Positions 16,635-25,908 of a stretch of 64,000 nucleotides of DNA are shown here, one piece after another. The translations under genes were made by a program, and so were the position numbers. The stretch covers positions 99,795-163,794 of the forward strand of contig JAGCUI010000026.1 of assembly GCA_017962965.1 (NCBI GenBank), written 5' to 3'. The stretch's first letter is position 1, and every line of letters starts with the position of its first letter. Under the pieces are notes generated by a model. The model saw only the letters and a program-made list of their open reading frames with translations, did not search any database and was not told the DNA's origin. The DNA is from Treponema sp. Its GTDB lineage: Bacteria > Spirochaetota > Spirochaetia > Treponematales > Treponemataceae.

Positions 16635-18491
16635 ATGCGTTCACTATTAAAAAGAATCTGTCTTGCCCTGCTTTCATTCATTTTTGCAGGCGGTCTATTT
16701 GCACAGGAAAGCATTATCATAATGCCGGACATTACAACCTACATTGAATCGGGCGTGGAGCAAAGACAGGTTTTTAATTCCGAAGATATTTCTCAATCAA
16801 ACACAGAATCCCTCACAGACTTTCTTGAGTCCCAGGGTATGCAGATTTTAACCTACGGTGCCTACGGTCTTGAAGCAAAACCTAGTATTCGTGGCTTTAC
16901 AGACGAGACTGTACGCGTGGTTATAGACGGTGTTTGTGTAAATAATGCCCAGTACGGCACCTTTGATTTTACATCCATAAGCATTGAAAATATTGAACGC
17001 ATAGAAATTGTAAGAGGCGGGTTTTCAGAAGAGCCCGGAGACGAAGGAGCTGTTGGCGGAACCATTTATATCACCACCAAAAAACAGACAATCGAAAAAA
17101 CTTTTACAAGCGATTCAAGCATCAAAACCTTTTTTAATTTAAACTTCCCTCTGGATACCTTTTCCCAGAGCTTAAACTTTTCTACTCCCTTACCCGACGA
17201 TTCATCATTAAAACTAAACTTAAAGGGAACCTTTGCCAAAAACCTTTTTCTCTTTAACAGCTACAATAACATTTTAAAACAAAGGGAAAACAGCCGCGTA
17301 ATAGACGGACAGGCAGGAATTAATTATTTAAAATTCTTTGGAAACGGAAACTCCTTTTCTACAGGAGAACTGTTTTACATCGGAAATAAAGAATGCCCCG
17401 GCTCAGAAAACGAAACAAACATCGGACTTCAAAGAGATTACGACAATAACTTAACATTCAACTTAAACTTCCCCGAATTTTTAAAAGTATTAAATTTTAA
17501 AAACAATCTTGCCTGGCTTTATAACGTTCGTTTTTACGACGACAATCTTGGACACACAGAACACTATATAAGCACAATAAAATATAAAGGCACAATCGAA
17601 GCAAAGCCTGCCCCTTTTTATTATCAGAATGCAGGACTTTTATTAAACTTTGTAGACTTAAAATCTACCACAGACGGAAATCACTTTCTTTTTGAACTTG
17701 CACTCACCCAAACCTGCAGCTTCACATTTTTAGACCACTACACAGTAAGCATTCCTTTGATTTATAAACTAAGCGGAAATAATCAAGCCTTTATTCCAAA
17801 GCTCGGACTCAAAGGAAGCTGGAATAATTTTGAATTAATCTTAAACGCCTACAGAATGGTTCAGTTTCCAAACATGGACGACTTGTACTGGCAGGATTCA
17901 GTTTACCACGGAAACCCGGATTTAAAAGAAGAATCAGGCTGGGGCGGCGAAATAACAGCAAATCTTTTTAAATGCGTTTCCCTCTGCGCCTACACAAATT
18001 ATTACGAAAATAAAATCCAGTGGGCCGGAACCATGCCTCAAAATGTTTCAAGCGCCTTTTATTTTGGCCTTGATATGCTCTTTAAAAAATCATTTTTACA
18101 AGACAGACTTTTAATTCAGGCTAATGCAGAATATCTTTACACTGCCCTTTTAAATAAAAAAAATCCTGGCACCTACAAAAAAAAGATTATGTGGACTCCG
18201 GACTGGACAGGCTCACTCACAGTAACCTATAAAACAGATAAATATGCCCTTAATTTAAATGGCTCTTATGTTGGAAAACGCTACACATCAAATGCAAATC
18301 TTTATTTTATGGACCCGTACTTTTTGTTAAACGCAAGCGCTCAGATGAATATCCAGACAGAAAACTTTATCTTTACACCTTATTTAAAGCTTTCGAATAT
18401 CTTAAACACAGATTACGAAGCCGTAGAAAATTACCCGGTTCCAGGTATCAGTTTAACTTTAGGCTTAAAATTCGGTACACGCTCTCATTGA
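16635..18491 (+). CDS. TonB-dependent outer-membrane receptor, probably BtuB-like cobalamin transporter
   Basis: A 618-residue protein with a signal peptide ending near LFAQE, a plug domain (about residues 45-155: SLTDFLESQGMQILTYG, PSIRGF, VVIDGVCVNNAQYG, IENIERIEIVRGG, GAVGGTIYITTK) and a 22-strand-type beta barrel ending with an aromatic-rich C-terminus (NTDYEAVENYPVPGISLTLGLKF). The size matches BtuB (~600 residues). Translation is probably coupled to the riboswitch-controlled lipoprotein 14 bases upstream, which supports cobalamin or another corrinoid as ligand. No btuFCD or TonB genes are in the window. The 3' end overlaps the convergent GH3 gene by 44 bases. Confidence 0.9.
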   Translation: MRSLLKRICLALLSFIFAGGLFAQESIIIMPDITTYIESGVEQRQVFNSEDISQSNTESLTDFLESQGMQILTYGAYGLEAKPSIRGFTDETVRVVIDGVCVNNAQYGTFDFTSISIENIERIEIVRGGFSEEPGDEGAVGGTIYITTKKQTIEKTFTSDSSIKTFFNLNFPLDTFSQSLNFSTPLPDDSSLKLNLKGTFAKNLFLFNSYNNILKQRENSRVIDGQAGINYLKFFGNGNSFSTGELFYIGNKECPGSENETNIGLQRDYDNNLTFNLNFPEFLKVLNFKNNLAWLYNVRFYDDNLGHTEHYISTIKYKGTIEAKPAPFYYQNAGLLLNFVDLKSTTDGNHFLFELALTQTCSFTFLDHYTVSIPLIYKLSGNNQAFIPKLGLKGSWNNFELILNAYRMVQFPNMDDLYWQDSVYHGNPDLKEESGWGGEITANLFKCVSLCAYTNYYENKIQWAGTMPQNVSSAFYFGLDMLFKKSFLQDRLLIQANAEYLYTALLNKKNPGTYKKKIMWTPDWTGSLTVTYKTDKYALNLNGSYVGKRYTSNANLYFMDPYFLLNASAQMNIQTENFIFTPYLKLSNILNTDYEAVENYPVPGISLTLGLKFGTRSH

Positions 18492-19587
18492 TTCGCTGCT
18501 CACTAATTTCACCTTTTTTAACTGCACGCACAAGTGAATTAAAAGCATCTTCATAAGCAAAAGGAACTAAGATTATATCAACTCCTGCTTTAATTGCCAT
18601 AACAGCCGCAGTTTCATCATCATAATTTTTGTGGATTGCTCCCATGCTCATTCCGTCTGTGATTATAAGCCCCTGGTAATTTAATTCATTTCTAAGCTTT
18701 TCTGTGAGTAAGGTATAAGAAAGACTTGCCGGAAGCTCATCATTTGTAACATAAGGATAATTTACATGAGAAACCATTATAAAAGGAACATTATTCTCGA
18801 TTCCCTTATTAAATGGAATTATATCTGTATTTAAAATTTCTTCCCAGGTTTTATAAACAACTCCAAAATCAAAATGAGTATCTTTGGTGCAGGCTCCGTG
18901 TCCCGGAAAGTGTTTAAAACATCCCTTTATATTATTTGCTTCAAGCCCTTTAAGAACCTGTACTGCCATATTTCCTGCAACCTCAGGATTAGAAGAAAAG
19001 GCTCTGTATCCTATTACACTGTTTCCATTCTCATAAAAAACATCTGCATCAGGGGCAAAATTTACATCAAAACCAAGCTCGCTCAAATATTTTCCGATTG
19101 TATTTCCAACTTCATAAGCAAGCTTTTCATCCTTTTTCTGAGCAATTAAATACATTGGATCAAAACGCGGAACATCAAAATGTTTATTATTTGCAATTCT
19201 GGCAACCTTTCCACCTTCTTCATCAACATAAATAAAAGGTCTTATTTTACCTAAAGCGTGTAAGTCATTATTAAATTTTATAAGCTGGTCCTGTCCCGAA
19301 AGATTTTTATCGAATAAAATAAAACCGCCTGCAGGATATCTTTTGTAATAAGACTTCATTTTGTGTGTAAGCTCTTTTAATCCGACTGTGGCAGAATTTA
19401 CTTCAACAAGACTTAAATCAGGATCTATTGCCTCAGGATGAATTACAAAAAGCTGTCCGATTTTTTCGTTCAAGGTTAATTTTGAAAGCTCATTGTTAAT
19501 CTTATCATCTTTAAGCGAAGAAGCAGTGACTATGAGAAAGAAAATCATAAAAAGAAGTGCAAATCTAAGAAAAGTCTTATTGTTCAC
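18448..19587 (-). CDS. NagZ-like family 3 glycoside hydrolase
   Basis: A 379-residue family GH3 enzyme, probably beta-N-acetylhexosaminidase acting on peptidoglycan fragments. Seen are DEEGGKVARI, the NagZ loop KHFPGHGACTKDTHFD with the catalytic His-Asp dyad, and the nucleophile segment GLIITDGMSMGAI. An N-terminal hydrophobic segment (residues ~6-24) indicates export or membrane anchoring, unlike cytosolic NagZ of enterics. The start is GTG at 19587, with an extended -10 TGCTATTAT ending six bases before it. The 3' end overlaps the TonB receptor gene. Confidence 0.88.
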   Translation of the reverse strand: MNNKTFLRFALLFMIFFLIVTASSLKDDKINNELSKLTLNEKIGQLFVIHPEAIDPDLSLVEVNSATVGLKELTHKMKSYYKRYPAGGFILFDKNLSGQDQLIKFNNDLHALGKIRPFIYVDEEGGKVARIANNKHFDVPRFDPMYLIAQKKDEKLAYEVGNTIGKYLSELGFDVNFAPDADVFYENGNSVIGYRAFSSNPEVAGNMAVQVLKGLEANNIKGCFKHFPGHGACTKDTHFDFGVVYKTWEEILNTDIIPFNKGIENNVPFIMVSHVNYPYVTNDELPASLSYTLLTEKLRNELNYQGLIITDGMSMGAIHKNYDDETAAVMAIKAGVDIILVPFAYEDAFNSLVRAVKKGEISEQRINESVYRILSLKLN

Positions 19588-19602
19588 AAGGTGATAATAG
19601 CA
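19588..19602 (-). promoter_or_regulatory. Extended -10 element before the GTG of the GH3 gene
   Basis: On the minus strand TG-C-TATTAT (hexamer 19599-19594) is followed by six bases (CACCTT) and GTG at 19587. There is no Shine-Dalgarno; a leaderless GTG-start transcript is likely. Confidence 0.45.
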
Positions 19603-19642
19603 TTAAAATAATAAACATACTATATAAATTTACGATTATTGA

Positions 19643-19679
19643 TGTTATAATTTTTAAAAATCTGTGGAAGGAGAAAATT
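19643..19679 (+). promoter_or_regulatory. Extended -10 promoter and ribosome-binding site of the 19680 gene
   Basis: TG-T-TATAAT (hexamer 19646-19651) with no clear -35, then a short leader carrying AAGGAG six bases before the ATG at 19680. This is a conventional leader, in contrast with the many apparently leaderless genes nearby. Confidence 0.55.
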
Positions 19680-20771
19680 ATGAAAAAGTTTGCAGCATTT
19701 TTAGTTTTATGTGTGTTTTCATCGCTTTTTATCTTTGCTAAGGGTGATGACAACTGGTTTATGGCTCAGACAAAAAAAGCCACTATTAGTTCCATTACAG
19801 CAACATCAGAGCTCATAGAAGCACAGTACGAAGGAAAATATATTTATCCGCCGGTAAATATTGTAGACGGAAAATTTGAAAATACCTGGTGTGAATCTGT
19901 TCAGGACGGACCTGGAATCGGTGAATCAATCACTATTGAATTATCAAAACCTTTAAGCTTTGATGAAATTCAGATTGTAAACGGCTTTGCATATAAAGAT
20001 TATTACAAGAAAAATAACCGCGTAAAGGATATTCAGATTACTCAGGTTGCAAAAAAACACTTCCAGCAGAAAACTTATACTTTAAAAGACGACACCCCGG
20101 ACTGGCAGTCTATCAATTTTGAATATACACAGACAGCACAGACAATCACTTTTAAAATTGTAAGCGTTTATAAGGGTGCAAAATATGATGATACCTGCTT
20201 AGATGATATCCGCTTTTTGTACAAGGGAAAGGTAATTCCTTTTGAAAACGTTGATAAAATCAAAAAAGAACAGGAAGAAAATTCCAAGCTCATGCTCCAG
20301 AATGATTCAGGCTCTTTTAAAGATCAGTTTTTAGCACTCGCAACTCAAAAAGAAGATAAGACTTACGAGCTTGTTCTTTTAGCAGACAACAAAAAAGATG
20401 CCCTTTATATCACATTAAAAGATGAAGAAATTAAAAGATATTCAAAAGCCCTTTATTTTCCTGCAGGCACTTCATTCTCCAAAATGGAAAAAGAAGTAAA
20501 TGAAAATGACTTATATCTTTCTTCCGGTGATTTTAAAGATAAAAAAGGACCATTTATAGTCTTTTTAAATTACTGGAGCTGGAGCAGAAGTGTAGATTAT
20601 ACTCTTGGAAATTACAGAATCATTAAGGATGAAACAATTGATTATGTAACAACCACAACTTCCATGCTTATTAAATTTGACGGTAAAAGCAGTATTTATA
20701 TAAACGGCGTTCACTATAACATCATAAACGGTGATAACTTAGAAAAAATTGAAACAAATGATGGACTTTAA
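19680..20771 (+). CDS. Exported protein with NADase-type glycan-binding (discoidin-like) domain
   Basis: A 363-residue secreted or periplasmic protein with a signal peptide (MKKFAAFLVLCVFSSLFIFA). Residues ~35-180 match the NADase-type glycan-binding, discoidin-like beta-sandwich: YPPVNIVDGKFENTWCE, GIGESITIELSKPLSFDEIQIVNGFAYKDYYKKNNRVKDI and CLDDIRF. The C-terminal half (about 190-363) is beta-rich and unrecognised. Such domains are common in spirochaete exported proteins. Nine bases separate it from the VanW gene, so it probably heads an envelope operon. The ligand is unknown. Confidence 0.8.
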   Translation: MKKFAAFLVLCVFSSLFIFAKGDDNWFMAQTKKATISSITATSELIEAQYEGKYIYPPVNIVDGKFENTWCESVQDGPGIGESITIELSKPLSFDEIQIVNGFAYKDYYKKNNRVKDIQITQVAKKHFQQKTYTLKDDTPDWQSINFEYTQTAQTITFKIVSVYKGAKYDDTCLDDIRFLYKGKVIPFENVDKIKKEQEENSKLMLQNDSGSFKDQFLALATQKEDKTYELVLLADNKKDALYITLKDEEIKRYSKALYFPAGTSFSKMEKEVNENDLYLSSGDFKDKKGPFIVFLNYWSWSRSVDYTLGNYRIIKDETIDYVTTTTSMLIKFDGKSSIYINGVHYNIINGDNLEKIETNDGL

Positions 20772-20779
20772 TATTAAGT

Positions 20780-21613
20780 ATGTATAAATACGTACCTCAA
20801 AAAAAACGCAGTCATCTTAGAATAAAAGCCGGCTGCGTTTTTTATACCCTTAAAAGATATTTTTACTGGCTCAAATATAACCGTTTTTTCTGTAAAAAAG
20901 CTAAATTTATCCAGGCGGATTTTCCATACACAGTTTTTACTCATTCAAGTCCCCTATACAGAAATCTTTCCAAAGAAGACACCCTTCTTCAAAAAGCCAA
21001 GGTTCATAATCTTAAAATAGCCGTAAAAAAAATAAACGGAACAATTATTAAACCAGAAAATCTTTTTTCTTACTGGAAATTAATCGGAAATCCATTAAAG
21101 ATAAAAGGCTATAAAAAAGGGATGATGCTTGTAAACGGAAGACCAAAGGCAAGCACAGGCGGCGGATTATGTGCTCTTTCTAACCTTTTATACTGGATTT
21201 TCTTACATAGCCCTCTTACAGTAAAAGAAAGATGGAGGCACAGCTACGATGTTTTCCCCGATTCCAACAGAACCCTGCCTTTTGGAAGCGGTGCAACCTG
21301 CGTATATAATTACAGGGATTTAATCATCCAGAACCAGACTCAAAATGAATATTTAGTTTTAGTATGGATAGAAAATAACAGGCTCTGCGGAAAACTCTGC
21401 TCAAAAACTCCTGTAGAATATGAATACGAAGTTTATCAGAAAGACCACTGGATCTCGCAGGAAGGTCCTGGTATTTACGTCCGACATAACACAATTTACA
21501 GAAAAACCTTTGTTAAAGACAAAAGCTCTAAAAAAGAAACAGAAGATATTTTAATTACCCAAAACCACGCACTTATGATGTATAATCCTTTATTACCGGA
21601 AAAATCGGAGTAA
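20780..21613 (+). CDS. VanW family protein
   Basis: A 277-residue protein of the VanW family, named from vancomycin-resistance clusters but widespread and of unclear function. The conserved core is seen: NGTIIKPENLFSYWKLIGNP, KGYKKGMMLVNGRPKASTGGG, LCALSNLLYWIFLHSPL, RWRHSYDVFPDSNRTLPFG and GATCVYNYRDL. No signal peptide is evident; the N-terminus is basic. Second gene of the three-gene set, with two bases to the next gene. Linkage to resistance is not implied; no other van genes are present. Confidence 0.9.
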   Translation: MYKYVPQKKRSHLRIKAGCVFYTLKRYFYWLKYNRFFCKKAKFIQADFPYTVFTHSSPLYRNLSKEDTLLQKAKVHNLKIAVKKINGTIIKPENLFSYWKLIGNPLKIKGYKKGMMLVNGRPKASTGGGLCALSNLLYWIFLHSPLTVKERWRHSYDVFPDSNRTLPFGSGATCVYNYRDLIIQNQTQNEYLVLVWIENNRLCGKLCSKTPVEYEYEVYQKDHWISQEGPGIYVRHNTIYRKTFVKDKSSKKETEDILITQNHALMMYNPLLPEKSE

Positions 21614-21615
21614 AA

Positions 21616-23106
21616 ATGCAGCAGAAATTTATAAAAATAATTAATTCGAAAACCTTTTATTTAAGCCTCATTATTTTGTGTACTGCAGTAATTTTTACCC
21701 TGCGCTTTACAATGCTTTTAAAATCCAATCACCCGTGTGGCCTAGACGGATACTATTATGCACTCCAGGCAAAATCACTTTTAGTAAACCATGCCCTTGA
21801 AAATCCGGACTATAAAACAGGCTATTATTTATGCGCCCTTACTTCTTTTTTATGCCGCAACGTAATTACAGGCTGTAAACTCTGGGCAGCCCTTGCTTCA
21901 ACCCTTCTTTCTGTCTCAATTTTTATACTACTTAAGACTTTTTCTAAGAATAAAATCATTTCTTTTGCAGGTCTTTTTATTTCAGACTTTTGTTCTCCTT
22001 CCCTTGCCTCTTTTGAAATAAATTACATCAATAATCTTACAGGCCTTTTTTGTTTTTTCTTTTTTGCTTCCCTTTTTTATGCTCTTATAAATTCGTGGAA
22101 AGACTTACCTAAAAACAAAAAAATAATATATTCAAGCCTTGCAGTTTTCTTTTTCCTTACAGCTTCCTTTTCTCACTTAGTTTCCCTTGCCTACTGTTTT
22201 ATTTTTGCATGCCTTGTTTTATTAAGAAAACTCAAGCTTAAAAATCAGATTATCCTTGTTGTATTTGCAGTCTTTTGTTTTGTACTTTTATTTATATGGC
22301 AAAAAGGTCGTTTTAATTCAGTTTTTTCTTTAACACCAATCCTTCCGGTTTTTTCAAAGCCATTGATTAATATAATAAAACTCCCGGTCTGCCTTGAAAT
22401 GAGCTTTTATTTTATTCTGACCTATGGGTGTGTCGTAATTTATGCCATTATAAAAAAGCATTTTGATTTATTTTTACTTTTACCTATTATTATTTTCTTT
22501 CCCTTCTGGAAGCTTGATACTGTAGACATGGGATACAGAATGTTTTTAAATGCCGTTCCATGTGCTATCTGTTTTATTTTGATTATCATTTATGAACTTA
22601 CAAAAGAAAAACTCACCTCCACTCCAAAAAAGCTTTTGATAATTCCATTCGCTTTTTTAATCATCTTAAGCTTTATTTCTAAACCACATAAAATTTATAT
22701 CGCTAAAAATGATCCGCCATACGAATATTATAAAAAGCTTGTTTCCAAAGTTGATTATTTACCGCAAAACTCTCTTTTAATTGCACACCTTGGGTTAAAT
22801 CATGTTTATACTTATTACAACAATTTAAAAGACTGCCTTAATTACAATTGCGATTTTGAAGTACCGGATAACGAAATCTGGCGCCTTGCATATGGTGTAA
22901 ATGCTGATTATTTAAAAGAATTTTTTGGCGAATATGAAGAAGATGAGCTTGATAAATTAATTAAACCTCTTGATTCAAATTACACTTTGATTAAAGAAGA
23001 GCTCTGGCAGCGATATTTAACCTACGAAGAAGATGAAATTGTCCAGTCTCTTAATAACTGGTATAACCCTCACGAATACAGACCCGGCTTTATAAGACGA
23101 AAATAA
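21616..23106 (+). CDS. Polytopic membrane protein, glycosyltransferase-C-like
   Basis: A 496-residue integral membrane protein with about 10-11 hydrophobic helices and a C-terminal soluble tail (from about residue 375). After the first helix, the extracytoplasmic loop contains NHPCGLDGYYYALQAKSLL, similar to the acidic DGxYY-type loop of lipid-linked sugar (GT-C, family 39/83-like) transferases. This supports a glycosyltransferase role, but the match is short. Last gene of the glycan-binding protein - VanW operon, and it ends one base from the convergent ABC gene. Likely envelope glycan modification. Confidence 0.7.
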   Translation: MQQKFIKIINSKTFYLSLIILCTAVIFTLRFTMLLKSNHPCGLDGYYYALQAKSLLVNHALENPDYKTGYYLCALTSFLCRNVITGCKLWAALASTLLSVSIFILLKTFSKNKIISFAGLFISDFCSPSLASFEINYINNLTGLFCFFFFASLFYALINSWKDLPKNKKIIYSSLAVFFFLTASFSHLVSLAYCFIFACLVLLRKLKLKNQIILVVFAVFCFVLLFIWQKGRFNSVFSLTPILPVFSKPLINIIKLPVCLEMSFYFILTYGCVVIYAIIKKHFDLFLLLPIIIFFPFWKLDTVDMGYRMFLNAVPCAICFILIIIYELTKEKLTSTPKKLLIIPFAFLIILSFISKPHKIYIAKNDPPYEYYKKLVSKVDYLPQNSLLIAHLGLNHVYTYYNNLKDCLNYNCDFEVPDNEIWRLAYGVNADYLKEFFGEYEEDELDKLIKPLDSNYTLIKEELWQRYLTYEEDEIVQSLNNWYNPHEYRPGFIRRK

Positions 23107-23107
23107 A

Positions 23108-23938
23108 TCAGCCTTTTAAACCTCCGTGAGCAACCCCGTTTACAATGTATTTACGCGCAAAAATAAAAAGAAGAATCATTGGTAAAACAATAATTGTAGA
23201 AGCCGCCATCAAAAGCTCCTGGAAAGAGCCAGCCTCTGTTGTAAACACCTGAAGTCCGTATGGCAGCGTTCTTGAATGAAAGTCCGAAGTAATATACAAA
23301 GGCCACATAAAACTGTTCCACGAAGATAAGGCATTTAAAAGCACGATTGTAAAGATTGAAGGCTTTGCAAGAGGAACAAGGATTCTCCATAAATATTTCC
23401 AGTTAGAAGCACCGTCAATTCTTGCAGAATAATAAAGTGAATCAGAAACTGTATCAAAGAAATTTTTAAGGATGTAGGTATAAAAAATACTTGCAACAAA
23501 AGGTAAAAGCAAAGCCGGAAGCGTATTAAAAAGCTTTAATTTTACGATTGTTGTGTAATTAGTCATAATAAGCATTTCAAAAGGAATCATCATCAGGCTG
23601 ATTAAGAATGAAAAAATAACTGATTTTCCCGGGAACTTTAATCTTGAAAAAGCAAAGGCTGCAAGAATACTTGTGGTTGTTGTACAGCATACAGAGCCGA
23701 TCATTACAACTACAGAGTTAAAAAAGTATCTTCCAAAGGGAGCCATGGAAAACGCTTTTTTATAATTTTCAAATGAGATGTGAGAAGGAAAAAGCTTTGG
23801 CGGAAATACGATTACTTCCTGCATTGTTTTAAATGAGCTTAAGAACATCCACAAAAACGGGAAAATCATTACAAAAGAGCCGAAAATGAGGAAGATATAA
23901 ATAAGGGTTTTAGAAATAATATCTTTATTAAACTTCAT
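23108..23938 (-). CDS. CUT1-type ABC importer permease (MalG/UgpE-like)
   Basis: A 276-residue inner-membrane permease with six predicted helices. The EAA loop reads YYSARIDGASNWKYLWRILVPLAKP and the N-terminus (FPFLWMFLSSFKTMQEVIVFPPKLFP) is typical of MalG/UgpE-type subunits. It is the last gene of the operon; its start abuts the stop of the partner permease. Substrate assignment rests on the binding protein upstream. Confidence 0.93.
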   Translation of the reverse strand: MKFNKDIISKTLIYIFLIFGSFVMIFPFLWMFLSSFKTMQEVIVFPPKLFPSHISFENYKKAFSMAPFGRYFFNSVVVMIGSVCCTTTTSILAAFAFSRLKFPGKSVIFSFLISLMMIPFEMLIMTNYTTIVKLKLFNTLPALLLPFVASIFYTYILKNFFDTVSDSLYYSARIDGASNWKYLWRILVPLAKPSIFTIVLLNALSSWNSFMWPLYITSDFHSRTLPYGLQVFTTEAGSFQELLMAASTIIVLPMILLFIFARKYIVNGVAHGGLKG

Positions 23939-24846
23939 TAATTAAATCCCCTTCTCTTAAGCTGTTTTTTAAATGAAAACTGTATGAGAGTAAAAAATAA
24001 AATACAAAGGAATAAAATCACTGCTGCAGCCGCTGCAAGACCGTACTCATGAAGCTCAATCATTGCATAACGGATGTAATAAACTACAGTGTAAAGATTG
24101 TAATAAGGTCCAGGCTTTCCGTTGAACAAAGGATAAAGCTCACTGAATACCTTAAAGCACGAAATTGTATTTATTATACAAACCAAAAAGATTGTTGGAG
24201 AAAGCAAAGGAACAGTAATTCTAAAAAATATTTTTAAAGGCTTAGCCCCATCAACTCTGGCTGCCGTATAATACTGCTCGTTTATATTCTGAAGTCCCGA
24301 CAAAAGAAGAATTATTGTAAAAGGTAAAAGATTCCAGATTCCAAAAATGATGAGGGAAAGTAAAGAATATTTTGAATCTACAACCCAGCCAATCGGTTCC
24401 AAGCCGAACTTTGTAAGGATAAAATTAAAAAGACCGTATTCCTTGTTGTACATAAAACGCCAGATAAGACCAACTGCAGTAACAGAGGTTACCATTGGCA
24501 TAAAGAATGCAGTCTGGAAAAATGCATAGCCTTTGAGTTTTTTATTTAAAAAATATGCACAGATTATTGCGATTACAGTATTAAAAGGAACTACAAATAA
24601 AACATACAAAAAAGTATTACTCAAAGCCTGTTTGAATTCCTTGTCCTTAATAACTGTTTTAAAGTTTTCAAGCCCAATGCCGGTGTAATCTCCTTTTAAA
24701 AAGCCGTAGTTGTTTTTAAAAGAAACAATAAAAACATTCAGCATAGGATAAAGAGTAAAGACAATTATAAAAACCAAAAAAGGCATTAAATAAAGCCATG
24801 GTTCAGTTGAGTCAAAAACCTGTCTTTTCTTTAAGGAAAACTTCAC
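23938..24846 (-). CDS. CUT1-type ABC importer permease (MalF/UgpA-like)
   Basis: A 302-residue permease with six helices. The EAA loop is YYTAARVDGAKPLKIFFRITVPLLSP, and the N-terminus WLYLMPFLVFIIVFTLYPM fits UgpA/MsmF-type subunits. Its start overlaps the end of the ATPase gene by four bases, and its stop overlaps the next permease by one base, so the three are translationally coupled. Confidence 0.93.
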   Translation of the reverse strand: MKFSLKKRQVFDSTEPWLYLMPFLVFIIVFTLYPMLNVFIVSFKNNYGFLKGDYTGIGLENFKTVIKDKEFKQALSNTFLYVLFVVPFNTVIAIICAYFLNKKLKGYAFFQTAFFMPMVTSVTAVGLIWRFMYNKEYGLFNFILTKFGLEPIGWVVDSKYSLLSLIIFGIWNLLPFTIILLLSGLQNINEQYYTAARVDGAKPLKIFFRITVPLLSPTIFLVCIINTISCFKVFSELYPLFNGKPGPYYNLYTVVYYIRYAMIELHEYGLAAAAAVILFLCILFFTLIQFSFKKQLKRRGFN

Positions 24847-25907
24847 ATTAACCTCTCGCCTGTTTTAGTATTAAAGATGAATACGCCGCGTTTTTTAAGA
24901 TTAAAGCGTATTTTCTGTCCGGCCCTTATCTCCTGGTCGCCGTAAACATACGCCCTCACCGTGGAGCCAAGCATCTGCATATACGCAAATTTTTCCTTGC
25001 CCATTTCCACCACGCTTTTAACGTCCGCGCTCATAAGCCCGTCTGCCCCAAAATCAAACGCTTCGGCGCGGACCGCAAGAGAATACTCCTCCGGCAAAGC
25101 GGTTTTCTTAGTTCCCGCGCATATATAACCTTTTTCTACCTTCCAGCCGTCGTTCTGGAAATCCTCACAAGTGTTTTTTAATGGGATTTCGTTTATCGGA
25201 GGATTTCCTAAAAAGTCTGCAACGAATTTGCAGGACGGATTATTATAAAGATCCTGAGAAAGGCCTGATTGTACAAAAAGACCGTCTTTCATAATAAGGA
25301 TGGAATCAGAAATAGCCATGGCTTCTTCCTGGTCGTGTGTAACGAATATTGTTGTTACCCCTGTCTCTTTCTGGATGCGTCTGATTTCTTCGCGCATTTC
25401 AAGTCGTAAACGTGCATCAAGGTTTGAAAGAGGTTCATCCATCAATAAAAGCTTTGGATTTTTAATCAAGGCACGGGCAATGGCAACTCTCTGCTGCTGA
25501 CCTCCGCTAAGTTCTGCAGGATATCTTGTAACAAGGTTTTCTACATGAACTAACTTTGCAATTTCCAAAGCCTTTTCGTTTCTTATTTTTTTAGAGATTT
25601 TTTGTACTTCCAGAGGAAAAGCAATATTTTCTAAAACTGTAAGATGAGGATAAAGGGCGTAGTTCTGGAAAACCATACCGATTCCCCTTTCATCAGGCGG
25701 AAGGTCTGTTACGTCCTTATCATCAAAAAAAATTCTGCCCTGAGTAACTTTAATAATTCCACAGAGCAGATTTAAAATAGTTGATTTACCGCAGCCAGAT
25801 GGTCCTAATAAACAGATTAAATGACCATCGTTTAAGGTTGCAGTAAAATCATTTACGGCAATTGTTGAGCCGAATTTCTTTGTTATATTTTGTAAAGTAA
25901 CTTTCAT
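24843..25907 (-). CDS. CUT1-type ABC importer ATPase (UgpC/MsmK/MalK-like)
   Basis: A 354-residue ATP-binding subunit. Walker A is GPSGCGKST, the signature LSGGQQQRVAIARAL, Walker B LLLMDEPLSNLD, and the H-loop VTHDQEEAMA. A C-terminal TOBE/MalK-like regulatory domain follows from about residue 240. The DNA coding this C-terminal part (roughly 24880-25110) is clearly richer in GC (about 45-62% per 60 bases) than its surroundings, which suggests a separate origin for that segment. It lies one base downstream of the binding-protein gene. Confidence 0.94.
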   Translation of the reverse strand: MKVTLQNITKKFGSTIAVNDFTATLNDGHLICLLGPSGCGKSTILNLLCGIIKVTQGRIFFDDKDVTDLPPDERGIGMVFQNYALYPHLTVLENIAFPLEVQKISKKIRNEKALEIAKLVHVENLVTRYPAELSGGQQQRVAIARALIKNPKLLLMDEPLSNLDARLRLEMREEIRRIQKETGVTTIFVTHDQEEAMAISDSILIMKDGLFVQSGLSQDLYNNPSCKFVADFLGNPPINEIPLKNTCEDFQNDGWKVEKGYICAGTKKTALPEEYSLAVRAEAFDFGADGLMSADVKSVVEMGKEKFAYMQMLGSTVRAYVYGDQEIRAGQKIRFNLKKRGVFIFNTKTGERLM

Positions 25908-25908
25908 C

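Noticed and set aside
16635..18491. TonB receptor as siderophore or haem receptor
   Set aside because: The riboswitch upstream is of the cobalamin type and the length suits BtuB; no iron-box or haem gene is seen.
20780..21613. VanW protein as a sign of vancomycin resistance
   Set aside because: No VanA/B ligase, VanH or VanX genes nearby, and VanW alone is widespread and not a resistance determinant.
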